From positions 1,488,001 to 1,552,000 of the forward strand of contig JAMXDE010000006.1 in assembly GCA_026770025.1 (NCBI GenBank): DNA of 64,000 nt. Direction: 5' to 3'. The translations under genes were made by a program, and so were the position numbers. The notes under the pieces were generated by a model. It searched no databases. It was given only the letters and a program-made list of their open reading frames with translations, and was not told the origin of the DNA. Shown here in pieces: positions 11,546 through 21,678 of this stretch; the first letter of the stretch is position 1; every line of letters begins with the position of its first letter. The DNA comes from Craspedostauros australis (taxonomy: Eukaryota > Bacillariophyta > Bacillariophyceae > Mastogloiales > Achnanthaceae).

Positions 11546-13435
11546 GATTGTTTTCGCTGTTGTTGTGGCTACCGCTGTTGCTATTGCTATTGCTATTGCT
11601 ATTGTTGTTGCTACCGCTATTGCTATTGGTCTGGACGTGTCCGGTGATTCTTTTCTGCTTCGATGATAGGATCAAGTATCGAATCTCCGTTGCTGCTGAA
11701 ACAGAGATAGATATAGAGAAGGGGACGACTCTGGAGGTATCCCAGATCTTGACGCAAGACGATGCTGCTCAACTTTGCGCAAGGACGAGATGGAAGCAAA
11801 GGGAGAATCGAGCGGACGGCGGTGAACCGGTGGTGGAAGAGGATGGACGATAATGTGAACAGCTGAAGCCGATGCAGCACTCGTTGGGACGTCAAACGTG
11901 GGTTGTGTCGAGGGTCGCTGATGGGTCACCAATGCACACATCCGTCAGGCCATGGATCCTCTTGGTCTCGCATCATTTCTTCCGAAATTGGTGCTGGCGT
12001 GATGATGGATTGGTTGATGGCGGCACCAGTTCCGTTTCGCGCCAAATCGGGTATCCAGGAGAGGCGTGCAGACGGTTGTTTACTATATTATGATAGAGGT
12101 ATGTAAATGTGATGCAATATGAAGATACTACTATTCATGTACTAAAGAGAACGCGGAGAAACAACATGAGACAGTGAAAACAGTTCGTTGGGGTATTTAA
12201 CGCAAAGGAGAAAGTAGTGTTTCGAACGACACCGATCACTAATTGCGATGGACGTGCGTAGTTTAATCGTAAAGTTGTCATGGTGTGGCGTTGGCGCACG
12301 CAGAGATGCTGGCATGAACTGGCAGCTGCAGAATTTGGGGAACAGGAATGCGACAGAAGGGGGACAACGAGGCGCGTTCCCGCTCATAGGCCATGGTCAG
12401 GACCACGCGAAAGGGCAAGTGTACAGTACTGCCACGTAGCTCAGCTCGCCACAACACAGCGCGACCTCCAATAATTTCGGACACGACAGAACACGCAGAC
12501 GAACAAACGAACGAAAGAAAGAAGAGCGAGATTTCGCGGAGCGTGGCACACATCGCGGAAGAGGAACACAACCGATGAACACGAGAGACAGAGAAAGAGA
12601 GCAACACCAAAACAGCACAGAATCAGAACATCGACACGATCACCGCATTGGGGACAAGAGTGAGAGCGAGAGTGAGGAGGGTAGTACAAGAGACCACTCG
12701 ACTTGCGCAATCACAGATACATCCATTGCCATTGCAAAGGCTTGTCCAGAGGCTTGGAAGAAGAGGTAACACTCACGCTCATCCACACGCTCATACTCAC
12801 AGTCAACGACCAAGAAGGATACGAACAGGCTGAAACGGCGGTGCCAATCAATCCCCAGAGACGCAAAGAAAGCAGGACCAAGCAGACGGTTGGCACCTTT
12901 CGGCTGTGTCATCTTCCATCAGCTCGCTCATCCGCCATTGCACTGGATTGAATTGGATTGGATTGAATTGCATTGCGAGCACAAGTAAAACACAAACACA
13001 AGCACCAGTCTTATACCAAGCAGGAGAGAGTGGACGGGTTGCACAAATCCACAAGAGCCCAATCAAAGGAAAGAACAGATCGACACACACCGAAGTACCC
13101 ACTAGAGTACACACCGAAGTACCCTGAACAAGTGTTGGGACGGAAGCACTCTTCGATTCTACTCTGCTGTGTTCCGGGGCGTACTCTGCTCTGCGACCTA
13201 CTCCTGTTCCCACCCTGGACTATTGTCGCCAAAACATAACCACGACCACGAAAAACCATTCATTCATCCCATCAACGATACCGGAATCGCCGGCATCACG
13301 ATCACGGCCAGTCACAGCCTGTCACATCCCGAATCTCATCTCATCACAACATCATCCTCAACAACAACAACGACAGAATACAGTAAGGCTTGAGCAGTTG
13401 ACCACAGAATACGACTACAATACTCTACTCAACCC
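11546..13435. other. Divergent intergenic region between CTP synthase and the Q/N-rich gene
   Basis: A 1.9-kb gap that must contain the promoters of both flanking genes. It includes a (TTGCTA)-like run at about 11,575-11,630 just upstream of CTPS, a GGATTGAATT repeat near 12,945-12,975 and a direct repeat of ACACCGAAGTACCC at 13,087-13,124. No reading frame has protein-like composition. Confidence 0.5.
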
Positions 13436-15199
13436 ATGAACAACATGGCCGACACCCAGCTGGCAATGAATGAAGCAGCAGCCAGCAACGGAAATGACGA
13501 CCCTCTCATGAACTTCAACTCTGGCATTGAGGCACCCATGGATGGTCTGGGCGCTGACGAGTTGCTGGATTTGGACTTCGAGAAGGAGGAGGCTGATGCC
13601 CTGGATCTGTCAGACCGCGCGCTGCAGCTCCTCATGCACGGCAACGGCGATGATGCCAATCTCAACGGTGACATGCTCAGGACCGACGTGGATCAGGTCA
13701 AGCCCAACGATGATGGCATGGGCAACAACAACGCCAACAACAACAACGATATCGACAACGGCAACTCGATCAGCGATATCTTCGCTCAGCAACCGTCCAT
13801 GTCGGGTCCCTCCATCGTCAGCCCTAACTCATCGCAATCACATCTCCGATCGGATCTGCGTGCATCCATCCAGATCAATAATCTCGAGCCTGTTCGTGAA
13901 GGCAGCATGGAGATGTCGTCCTTGCTCGCCTCGCTTGACAAGAGCTCCGTCTTCCCCATGGATGACATGCAAGTCCCTCTCAACGATGGCAACCACAATG
14001 TCAACAACGATAACAACAACAACCTGCAGGCGCAGCGACAGCAGCAGCAGACGTTGCAACCCATGGACGAAAACACCGGGATGGACTTTGGTGCCAATGC
14101 TCACATGATGAATAATCAACAGCAGCAAATGCAACAACAACAACAACAGCAAATGCAACAACAAGAGCAGCAGCAAATGCAACAGATGCAATCATTGGAA
14201 CATGAGAAGGAAAAGCTGCGCTTGCAATTGGAACAGCTCAAGCTGCAGCAGCAGGAGGAACAGCAGCGCATCCAGCTGCAAAACAAGCTCGATCAGCTCA
14301 AGATGCAGCTGGCTCAGCAGGAGCAACAGATGCAGATGCAACTACAAATGCAGCAACAGCATCAACAGCATCAACAGCAACAGCAACAACAGATGCAAAT
14401 GCAGCAACAACACCAACTACAACAAAGGCAGCACATCCTGGAGACATCCCCCGTCAATGTGCAACGCAAGGCCCCGCAACGCCAAATATCGCCCGTTCCG
14501 GCGTCCAAGGGTGGAGAATCTGCGCTGGCCAGTTTCTTGCGCAGCAGCCGCAAATCCATGCAGGACACTCCTTCTGCATCCGCACCTTCTGCCGCCTCCA
14601 TGCAGCAACAGCCGCATTCCCCTGTCCCATCCGGGACGGCCAGTATTTTCGGCACCAACGGCATCAGCGCCATCGACATGTACAAGCAAAAGCTCACCAA
14701 ATCCATGAGCCGATCCAACCAATCGCGCGACATGCTGCAGCAACGTCTCTCCGGCGACAACCTCCAACGCGTCTTCTCCGCCAACGCATCGTCCAACCAC
14801 CAAATCGGCGGATACAACAACAGCGGACGCAACGCGGAATGGAGCGCCGCCGGTTCCTCGTCCGCGGCAGCACGCGCCGGCGCCTCCTCCCTCTTCCCAC
14901 GTTCGTCGACGTCGCGATCGAGCATGCGCAAAACCACATCCGAGAGCGTCCTGGCGGGACGTCGCATGCTGGGCCTGTCCTCCAACAACAAGTCGTATTC
15001 CAAACGCAGCTCGCGGGAAGAGCCCACGCTGCGAACCTCCAACGGCTCCTTGCGCGATCTGCTGCTGACCAAGAAGAAGCACAATTCCAAGCATCGTCTC
15101 AAGACCATGTCCGTGCCGACGATACAGCGATTATCGTCGTCGTCCAAGTTGCATCAGTTCGGCAATGGCGGCGGTGGTCAAAAGAATGCCCTGTGGTGA
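13436..15199 (+). CDS. Gln/Asn-rich coiled-coil protein, unknown function
   Basis: 587 residues, single exon. The ATG at 13436 is followed by a second at codon 4 (MADTQ), either of which could be used. Residues 1-75 are acidic with short hydrophobic clusters (LLDLDFEKEEADALDLSDRA), a composition seen in activation domains. An Asn/Asp stretch follows at about 85-115. Residues about 225-340 form a long Gln-rich segment with Leu/Met/Lys heptads, predicted as a coiled coil. The C-terminal 240 residues are basic and Ser-rich with many KSM/RSS patches and end in a Gly-rich tail. I recognise no named domain. Composition suggests a nuclear regulatory or scaffold protein, but that is inference. It converges on the RING gene. 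Confidence 0.8.
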   Translation: MNNMADTQLAMNEAAASNGNDDPLMNFNSGIEAPMDGLGADELLDLDFEKEEADALDLSDRALQLLMHGNGDDANLNGDMLRTDVDQVKPNDDGMGNNNANNNNDIDNGNSISDIFAQQPSMSGPSIVSPNSSQSHLRSDLRASIQINNLEPVREGSMEMSSLLASLDKSSVFPMDDMQVPLNDGNHNVNNDNNNNLQAQRQQQQTLQPMDENTGMDFGANAHMMNNQQQQMQQQQQQQMQQQEQQQMQQMQSLEHEKEKLRLQLEQLKLQQQEEQQRIQLQNKLDQLKMQLAQQEQQMQMQLQMQQQHQQHQQQQQQQMQMQQQHQLQQRQHILETSPVNVQRKAPQRQISPVPASKGGESALASFLRSSRKSMQDTPSASAPSAASMQQQPHSPVPSGTASIFGTNGISAIDMYKQKLTKSMSRSNQSRDMLQQRLSGDNLQRVFSANASSNHQIGGYNNSGRNAEWSAAGSSSAAARAGASSLFPRSSTSRSSMRKTTSESVLAGRRMLGLSSNNKSYSKRSSREEPTLRTSNGSLRDLLLTKKKHNSKHRLKTMSVPTIQRLSSSSKLHQFGNGGGGQKNALW

Positions 15200-15633
15200 A
15201 GCAGTCGAAGGGAGAGGGAGGGGACAGCATTGGAAACGGAGCACCGAGTGACAGACCAGTAGAGTCGTCGAGCCGGACTACTCTGCTCTGCTCTTGTCTT
15301 GTTTTGTCTACTCTATGTGCAATCGTACGCACGTACACATACGGTATGCTCCGAAACACAACTCGATACATGGTTCAAGGGAGTACTAAAGTTAAATAGT
15401 GCCACTGATACATACGTGTTGTATTATTTCAACTTGTTATTCCAAGGTGGAGCAAATGGTGAATGGTACGCACTGTCATCTTGTTGCCACACGATCATTT
15501 TACTTGGCTGCAATACTATTCGGAAATCTACGCCTGTTTCGACATGTTTGTGCTCGTAGAATAGAATAATATCATTCTATCGGGAGTACTCTACTCTACT
15601 CTACGAACAAGCATTACGGCACGGCACGGCAAA
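15200..15633. other. Convergent 3' intergenic region with ACTCT repeats
   Basis: 430 bases between two converging genes. It contains CTACTCTGCTCTGCTC near 15,279 and GGGAGTACTCTACTCTACTCTA near 15,582-15,603, a motif type that recurs beyond other stop codons in this window. No gene is seen. Confidence 0.5.
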
Positions 15634-16923
15634 TCATATCAACTCCACCTTGGACTTGGTGAGCATCTGATTGCGCCATTTGAGGAAGGATGCCGTCTCG
15701 GAATTGGAGTTGGTGGATATCGTGATCTCGCTGTCGACCGGTTGCTGCCAGATGTACTCCTGCAGTTCCTCGGCCGTGCCGGTCCACTCCATGTCGTTGA
15801 CGTGTGTAACGATGTCGTGCTTGCGCAGTCCCAGACGACCGCAGGGGCCGCGCACGCCGAGGATGGAGACGCAGGCACGCGGTTCCTTGGGCAGGTCGTA
15901 GTCCTCGTAGATCTTGTTCCACACGCGCTTCATCTTGACGGGCGGGGTCATGGCGCCGTCCCACATGATGTTCTGGAAGGTGATGAAACGTCGGTTGCGC
16001 GGGAAGCATTGCACGATGAAGTAGCCCGGCATGTGATTGGGCAGCGGGAACAGCTTTTTGGTGCGCTCCTTGGACTCAAGGAGCCTCTGCTGCTGTTGCA
16101 TCGTGAGCTTCTTCGTCGTCGTGCTCCTGGCCGGTCGTCCTGGCGCCGATGCGGATGTGAAGGGCATCTTGAGAATGCCGTTGAGGATGAGTGCCGCCTG
16201 GTTGAGCTTGTGCGTGTCGCCGGACGTAAGGAGCTGCGTGACAAAGACCTGCTCGTCCTGCCCCATGCAATCCTCCAGGCCCATGAAGAGCGTGAGATCA
16301 ATGTTGTTGTTCTTGTTGTTGCTGCTGTTGTTATTCCTCTTGTTGCCTCCTTTCGTCTTGGCACTTCCCGCGTTTGCCTCGCCATCACCCGGCCGACCAT
16401 CAACACCGCCACCATCATCATCATTCTCATCCCAAGCCAACCCGCCGAAGAGCTTCGTCCAATCGATCTTGGCCTGTTCCAGCGCCCGCAGCTGATCATC
16501 CGTGAGCTTGGACAGATCCGAGACCTTGCAGAAGGTCGTGTGCGCGCAGAGCAGATCCTTCCTGCGCTGGACATCCGTCCCGAAATCGCGCTTGGCGGCC
16601 AGCTGCGATGCGGACAGCTCGGAATCCTGGAGGATGGTGGCGCTGTCCTTGTCGGTGACGGAGGCGGCCAACTTGGAGGCCTTGCGCAGCAGGAGGAGGT
16701 CCGAAATGTCCATGCCGTACTTGCTGCGGCACTGGGGGCAGGCGATGTGCACCTTGACCTGGTTGGATCCGTCGCTGGCCTCCTGGTAATCATCCTTCGA
16801 GGAGCGCAGGAACTCGTCGACGCAGTTCGTGCAGAAGTTGTAGTCACATTTGTCGCATGGCAGTCGGTACACCTCCTCCGCGGTCTCCAGTTCCTCCATG
16901 CAGATGGGGCAGTCGGACGGCAT
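15634..16923 (-). CDS. RING-type zinc finger protein with C-terminal PDZ-like domain
   Basis: 429 residues from the ATG at 16,923. The frame stays open further upstream, but without a convincing ATG. An all-Cys RING-like finger fills residues 5-65: C5-x2-C8-x14-C23-x2-C26-x4-C31-x2-C34-x27-C62-x2-C65. RING domains usually recruit ubiquitin E2 enzymes, so a ubiquitin ligase role is possible, although the His normally found at ligand 4 is Cys here. The middle is helical and charged, with an Asn run and Asp/Gly-rich linker around 195-235. The last 80 residues (ACVSILGVRGPCGRLGLRKH onward) match the GLGF-loop and GL-x-x-x-D-I-V pattern of a PDZ domain. The pairing suggests substrate choice through the PDZ, as inference. 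It is divergent from the plastid peptidase gene. Confidence 0.85.
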   Translation of the reverse strand: MPSDCPICMEELETAEEVYRLPCDKCDYNFCTNCVDEFLRSSKDDYQEASDGSNQVKVHIACPQCRSKYGMDISDLLLLRKASKLAASVTDKDSATILQDSELSASQLAAKRDFGTDVQRRKDLLCAHTTFCKVSDLSKLTDDQLRALEQAKIDWTKLFGGLAWDENDDDGGGVDGRPGDGEANAGSAKTKGGNKRNNNSSNNKNNNIDLTLFMGLEDCMGQDEQVFVTQLLTSGDTHKLNQAALILNGILKMPFTSASAPGRPARSTTTKKLTMQQQQRLLESKERTKKLFPLPNHMPGYFIVQCFPRNRRFITFQNIMWDGAMTPPVKMKRVWNKIYEDYDLPKEPRACVSILGVRGPCGRLGLRKHDIVTHVNDMEWTGTAEELQEYIWQQPVDSEITISTNSNSETASFLKWRNQMLTKSKVELI

Positions 16924-17682
16924 CTTGTATCTTCGCTGCTTCTGCGATGCCCGCAATAGGTATGTATGGGATTGCTGCTGCTGCTTCAGGCTCTCTTCAC
17001 GTTTCTTTGGGGGGAGACTTGGCACGATCCTGCCAAGGGAAACAGGGTCGACATCATCATCATCATCTTCGGCATTGCCATGGACATCGCCATCGCCGTC
17101 TCTTCACAGCGTGCACCGTGTCATTTTTCTCTTTTCTTCGCTTGTTGTTGGAGGCGATTCTTGATTCGATCGCTTGTTTCTGCTCAATCCTGCCACGACT
17201 GAACAGTTTTGAATGCGAGAAGCGAACATAGCAAGATCGAGTTGGTCAACGTATCTGATCTTTGACCAACTCGATTAGTGCTTGGCAATTGCTGACGTTT
17301 TTGGAATGACATGGATTCGCGAGAAATGTGGAACACAACAACGCGAATCGAGTGACGGCGATGATGACGATGATGTGCCAAGAATGAGGCACCAAGTCAT
17401 CACTTGCAACCGTGTTGAGGAGGTGTGGTCGGCCATGGCGCGTGGATTTGTGAGTATCTTCGCCGCCAGCGCCACCTCCGACAACTCACCAACGCGTCAC
17501 AAACTCTGAGCAATACATTTGCAAAGTATTGTACTGTCACACGATAAGAACTAACGTTGCATCGCGCGAGTATTTTGCAACCCTCATCTTGCGACAACGA
17601 TCATCGCATAATTCGATCCCAGACTATTTCGCTCCATTCCTTCGGTTCATCACCTTGACTCGACTCGATCCAACTCGACATC
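16924..17682. other. Divergent promoter region with a perfect inverted repeat
   Basis: 760 bases between the RING gene (-) and the peptidase gene (+). A perfect 14-bp inverted repeat lies inside (see 17,236-17,275). The Gln-rich minus-strand frame at 16,924-17,025 has no ATG and is taken as 5' leader. Confidence 0.5.
17236..17275. repeat. Perfect 14-bp inverted repeat, 12-nt spacer
   Basis: ATCGAGTTGGTCAA at 17,236-17,249 is the exact reverse complement of TTGACCAACTCGAT at 17,262-17,275. It sits in the shared upstream region of two divergent genes. It could be a dimeric factor site or a transposon footprint; function is not shown. Confidence 0.85.
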
Positions 17683-19034
17683 ATGAAGTTCACTGCCACA
17701 GCCCTCTTCGTTGCCAGCTGCATGCTGGAATCCACCGATGCCTTCGCACCCATCCTTTCAACCAGCAGATCAGCCGCGGCATCCCAGCCCCAGTACAAGA
17801 ATCTTCTGCGCATGTCGTCCACGAACGCAGAGGATGAAATTGCCAAATTGCGTGCGGCCGCCGCTGCTGCCCGCGAAGATGCTGCGCGTCTTTCCAAGGT
17901 GAGCATTGTCGTTCTATACCGTGCATGTGCAGTATGTATTTGTTCTGCTCTCTTATTACTGCGTTCGAGAAACATTGCGATTGGTCGTTTTGGTGTCGAT
18001 TGTACGCTCTGACTCACTCCCACCGTCATTCCCTCACGCTTCACCATTATTCACCAACCAATTGATCGCAGGAGCTTGGCAAAGAGGATCCGGCCGAAGC
18101 TGCCGCCAATGCCATCGTCGCACCCACAAAAAGCAAGGACGAGATCACTGACGCAATCCGTGCCATCGACTTTGGCTCCGATGCCCAAACCCAGATCACA
18201 GCATTGGACGGGCTGCGCACCGAAGGAAATCTGCAATTGTACAAATCCGCCACCGTCGACGCCGGCAGCGGCGATCTGCGCAGCTTCGATGTGTCGTTGC
18301 AGACCCTGCAATCGCGCAGCGGATTGACCAGCGAAACTTTGGGCATCGGAGAAGAGGAGGTTAGCCTGGACGATTTCAAGTACGCCACGTTGTGGGTCAC
18401 GGGCATTTGCTCCGTGCTGGGCGTCGCCGCGCTGGCCTTCCTGCCAGAGAATATCGGCGCCACCATCTGCTACCTCGTCGCCGTCATTCCCATTCTCTTT
18501 CTGGCCGTGGGTTCTACCGCGCCGGCCATTATCGCCAACGCCATCGCGGGCTTCAAATCACCGGAAGACCAACAGAACAAGGCCGATCGCGTGTGCTGCC
18601 ACGAGGCCGCGCATTTCCTGTGCGGGTACCTGTGCGGCTTGCCCATTGCGAATTACGTCACGACCGATGAGAATGTGCCGCGCGTGGAGTTCTTCGATAC
18701 GCGGGACGGCATGACGATGGCGACGGCGCAGCAGGGGCTGACAGAGGATCAGGTCAACGCGCTGACGGTCGTGGCCATGTCCGGCGCCGTGGCGGAGGCC
18801 ATGAGATTCGGCAAGGCGCAAGGCAGCGCCAATGATGATCTCATGCAACTGGAGATGGTGTTCCGGCGTTCGGATGACTTTTTGGGTGCCGAGAAGCAGC
18901 AGGACCTGACTCGCTGGGGTGCTCTGACGGCGTACCGGTTGCTGACGATGCACAAGAACAAGCTGGATGCGCTCATCGAGGCCTTCAATGCCCGCAAGCC
19001 GATCGCAGAATGCGTTGCCATCCTGGAGCAGTAA
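17683..19034 (+). CDS. Plastid-targeted FtsH-like M41 peptidase domain protein lacking AAA domain
   Basis: Two exons, 17,683-17,898 and 18,072-19,034, joined in phase 0 across a 173-nt intron (GTGAGC...GCAG): 392 residues. The N-terminus is a signal peptide followed by DAFAP, the ASAFAP-type cleavage motif of diatom plastid preproteins, then a Ser/Arg-rich transit-like stretch. A charged helical region follows, then two hydrophobic segments at about 177-197 and 200-230. HEAAH (His249, Glu250, His253) is the zinc motif of FtsH-type M41 peptidases, and the later AVAEAM...SANDDL matches the family's third-ligand region (AAE...GASNDL). There is no Walker A/B or AAA module. Plants have similar AAA-less FtsH-like chloroplast membrane proteins. 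A role in plastid membrane proteolysis is inferred; the catalytic residues look intact. Confidence 0.88.
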
Positions 19035-19049
19035 TACTCGCGCGAGTAT
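19034..19049. repeat. 16-bp perfect palindrome at the stop codon
   Basis: ATACTCGCGCGAGTAT begins on the last base of the TAA stop of the peptidase gene. A second, imperfect inverted repeat (ATGGTA...TACCAT) follows within 30 bases. Position suggests an RNA 3'-end structure, but this is inference. Confidence 0.8.
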
Positions 19050-19313
19050 GTATGGTAGTCCCGAGAGTACCATAATAACAGAAGAATTCTTCTCGGCACA
19101 GTACACACGAGTGCTACCATACAGAGGTCAAACTTGCAGCAGAATTGTGCGAGGGACAACATCGCCAACATGCAACCATAACGCGTAACACGGAAGTTTG
19201 GCCTGTACAGAGTCTGCACTCAATGAGTTGATGTAGTATGTATCTGAGCATTACCTAATAGTGTATGATGTTACGAAATGATAATGAAGATCAACTACTC
19301 TGCTCCGCTCGAC

Positions 19314-20903
19314 CTACGTACGAGATGGACCCCTCGTACTGCCTTGAGGCATGTTCACACCAGCGCGTCGACGAGCAAAGTAGGACATGACGAGCATGGC
19401 TCCACCCATCTGGAGTTTGCGTCGATGTTCCTTGGAGAGGGCATTCAATCGCGTGACGATTCTGGCGACGATCGCGGATGTTACTATCTGAAGCGATTTG
19501 CCATCCTGGATGGTGCCCTGCAGGGCGTGCTTGGCCAGGATCGTGGAGAAGGATCCGACGGCCGTGCCTGCCAAGAGCAAGTTGAGGGTTCCCGTCAGAG
19601 ACGTTGGCATGATGGACAATGCTTGGCGTTTGCGCATGAGAAGGTGGAACAGTAACGCGCCGGATGATGCCACCGTAATGTTCTCCATGAACTGCTCGGG
19701 GATGGACGCAGCAGCGACGCGGAGCTTATCATACACCATATCCTTCAGGATGGAGGTCATGACTTGGACAGGGTCGATGTATTGCTGTTGTTGTTGTTGT
19801 TGCTGTTGCTGCTGCTGCTTGGAGTTGTTGAGAGGCTTGCTTTGCTCGCCCAAACCACCCTTTGTCTGAAGCGTTCGTTTCGCCGTTGTTGTTGGTGGTA
19901 CATTAGCTGTGTCATGAATGCTATTCGATGGCGACAGTGGTTGCGGCGGACAGGCGTCATGGCCTGGCAGGAGTTCGTCGTCGATGCGGTCCGTATCGTC
20001 AGACTCGTCAGAGCAACAGGTACTGGCGATGCTGTTGATGATGCTGGGCACCCTATCCACCGAACCCTTCGGTGCTGCATTGCGATTTGCCTCGTCGACT
20101 TGATCCGCAACACCGGCGCTCTTCGCTGTGATTGTCGTTGCGACCGCATTGGCGTTGTCATTGCCAGTGCCGTCATCAGAGAGGAACTGAATCCTTCGCA
20201 GTTGGTGTTGCTGCTGCTCTGTTGCTGGGCTGGCTTGACCTCCAACAACATCTTCGTCTTTGTCGCTTCCGTTGATCCAACGCTGCACAGATACTGGCAA
20301 CAGCTCGCGGACGCCTCCGGGTTGGTAGAGGATCGTATGCGCCTGCTCGTAGTCGTCGCAGACCAGCGAGGATTGGATGAGCTTGGTGCGCTGCTCTTGG
20401 CTCATGGGCAGCGCGTACATGGCGGCGTTGCCCCAGAATGCACCGATGCTCACGGGGATGAGGCCGTACTCCGGATCGTACAATGCGCGCAGCACATCAT
20501 CCAGCACGATCTGATCCGTCGCCTTCTTCGTGAGCGTGCGCAGGCTGGAGTGGAGGATGCGTGAGTAGTCCAGAATGAGGACCACGAGGCCGCACATCAA
20601 GATGGTGACCTTGAGGATGACGTCGGACGGGATGCTCGACACGATCGGCCACAGCAGCGCCGCGGATGCCGTCATGACCAGCAGGGGTCCGCGGACGCCA
20701 ACGAGAATGGCCCGTTGGTTGTCATCGAGGTTGGGTTTGTGGCTGTCGAACTTGGCCCAGGCCTCGGAGATGATGTCGGAGGCCTCCATCTCGGTTGTCA
20801 TCATGATCTGTGGCTTGGACTGTTGCTTGGACTGTTGCTTGGACTGTTGCTTGGGCTCTTGCTTCGCTTGTTCCATTGTTGATTCGCTCATGTGACCGCT
20901 CAT
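19314..20903 (-). CDS. Predicted membrane protein with polyQ linker, unknown function
   Basis: 529 residues from the ATG at 20,903 (AAAAATGAGC context, MSGHMSEST). The frame stays open to an ATG at 21,305 (663 residues), but the extra part is His/Asn-rich and looks like leader sequence. A Gln/Lys/Ser repeat lies near the start. Two adjacent hydrophobic segments (GPLLVMTASAALLWPIV and VILKVTILMCGLVVLIL, about 75-120) form a hairpin. A helical part with YEQAHTILYQP follows, then a long acidic linker and a run of 12 Gln. The C-terminal 150 residues contain further hydrophobic segments (ASSGALLFHLLM; LTGTLNLLLAGTAVGSF) and end basic. The architecture suggests an organelle membrane protein; I recognise no family. 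It is divergent from the cytochrome b5-like gene. Confidence 0.75.
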   Translation of the reverse strand: MSGHMSESTMEQAKQEPKQQSKQQSKQQSKPQIMMTTEMEASDIISEAWAKFDSHKPNLDDNQRAILVGVRGPLLVMTASAALLWPIVSSIPSDVILKVTILMCGLVVLILDYSRILHSSLRTLTKKATDQIVLDDVLRALYDPEYGLIPVSIGAFWGNAAMYALPMSQEQRTKLIQSSLVCDDYEQAHTILYQPGGVRELLPVSVQRWINGSDKDEDVVGGQASPATEQQQHQLRRIQFLSDDGTGNDNANAVATTITAKSAGVADQVDEANRNAAPKGSVDRVPSIINSIASTCCSDESDDTDRIDDELLPGHDACPPQPLSPSNSIHDTANVPPTTTAKRTLQTKGGLGEQSKPLNNSKQQQQQQQQQQQQYIDPVQVMTSILKDMVYDKLRVAAASIPEQFMENITVASSGALLFHLLMRKRQALSIMPTSLTGTLNLLLAGTAVGSFSTILAKHALQGTIQDGKSLQIVTSAIVARIVTRLNALSKEHRRKLQMGGAMLVMSYFARRRAGVNMPQGSTRGPSRT

Positions 20904-21678
20904 TTTTTCGTTGTTGTTTGTGTCCAGCGATGAGTCGCAATGATGATTGTGATGGTGATTGTGATGGTGGTGATGACTGTTCTGATTGTGATGGTGGTGA
21001 TGACTGTTCTGATTGTGATGGCGGAGAAGATGAGAGTGATTCCGTTTGTGTGCTTCTTTTGTCTTCGTTTGTGAGTGTTCCGGACAAACGCTCAACAAGA
21101 TGCCTCCCCTACGACCTATCATACACAGTGTCTCTCTTGTTGCAGGGTCGTCAACCTTGGTCCACTCTATTGGTGACTCTCGACTCTCTCTGTCTGAGTC
21201 TCTGTCTCCAACTCTTCCCCCCGAACAGAGAGTGAACCAGAGACACAACTCCAAACAGACAGAGGGTCCCACAAGCTGTCGTTCACAATTCTGTGCCGTC
21301 ACCATGGTGTCGTGTCACCCACGTTTGTCACCAACGTGTTTGTCGCCAGACATTTCTACGACCAAGTTTTTGTTCGTTTGTTTGTGCATAGTCGAATGAA
21401 TCGAATCATGGAACGAAAGAATCAAATCAACACCTGTTTTGGGAACACAAACACGCCTTCTTTTTCCACAAGATCTACTCCGGTTCGGGTTTGCAATGGC
21501 GGGAGCTTCCTACCTCCGAAGACCATGTCCGGTGAACAAGCAATCGCAGTCATAGTCGCAATCATAATCCTTGCCCGGATCAGCCGAGAGAGAAGCAAGA
21601 GCAGCGAACAGGAAGGACGCAATCGCAACCGGCGTCAATCAGAGACAGCAGCGACGGCATCCGTACAACACGATCGCC
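20904..21678. other. Divergent intergenic region with 27-bp tandem repeat
   Basis: The region between the minus-strand membrane protein and the plus-strand cytochrome b5-like gene. It may carry an N-terminal extension of the former (to 21,305). Apart from the tandem repeat listed separately, nothing else is recognised. Confidence 0.4.
20957..21024. repeat. 27-bp tandem repeat, about 2.5 copies
   Basis: Two exact copies at 20,957-20,983 and 20,984-21,010, then a 14-base partial copy with one change. Read on the minus strand in the frame of the downstream gene it would encode NQNSHHHHH-type units. The period is a multiple of three. Confidence 0.85.

Noticed and set aside
16924-17025. N-terminal extension of the RING protein
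   Set aside because: The frame is open but its upstream end starts with GTG, and the ATG at 16,923 lies directly before the RING Cys ligands.
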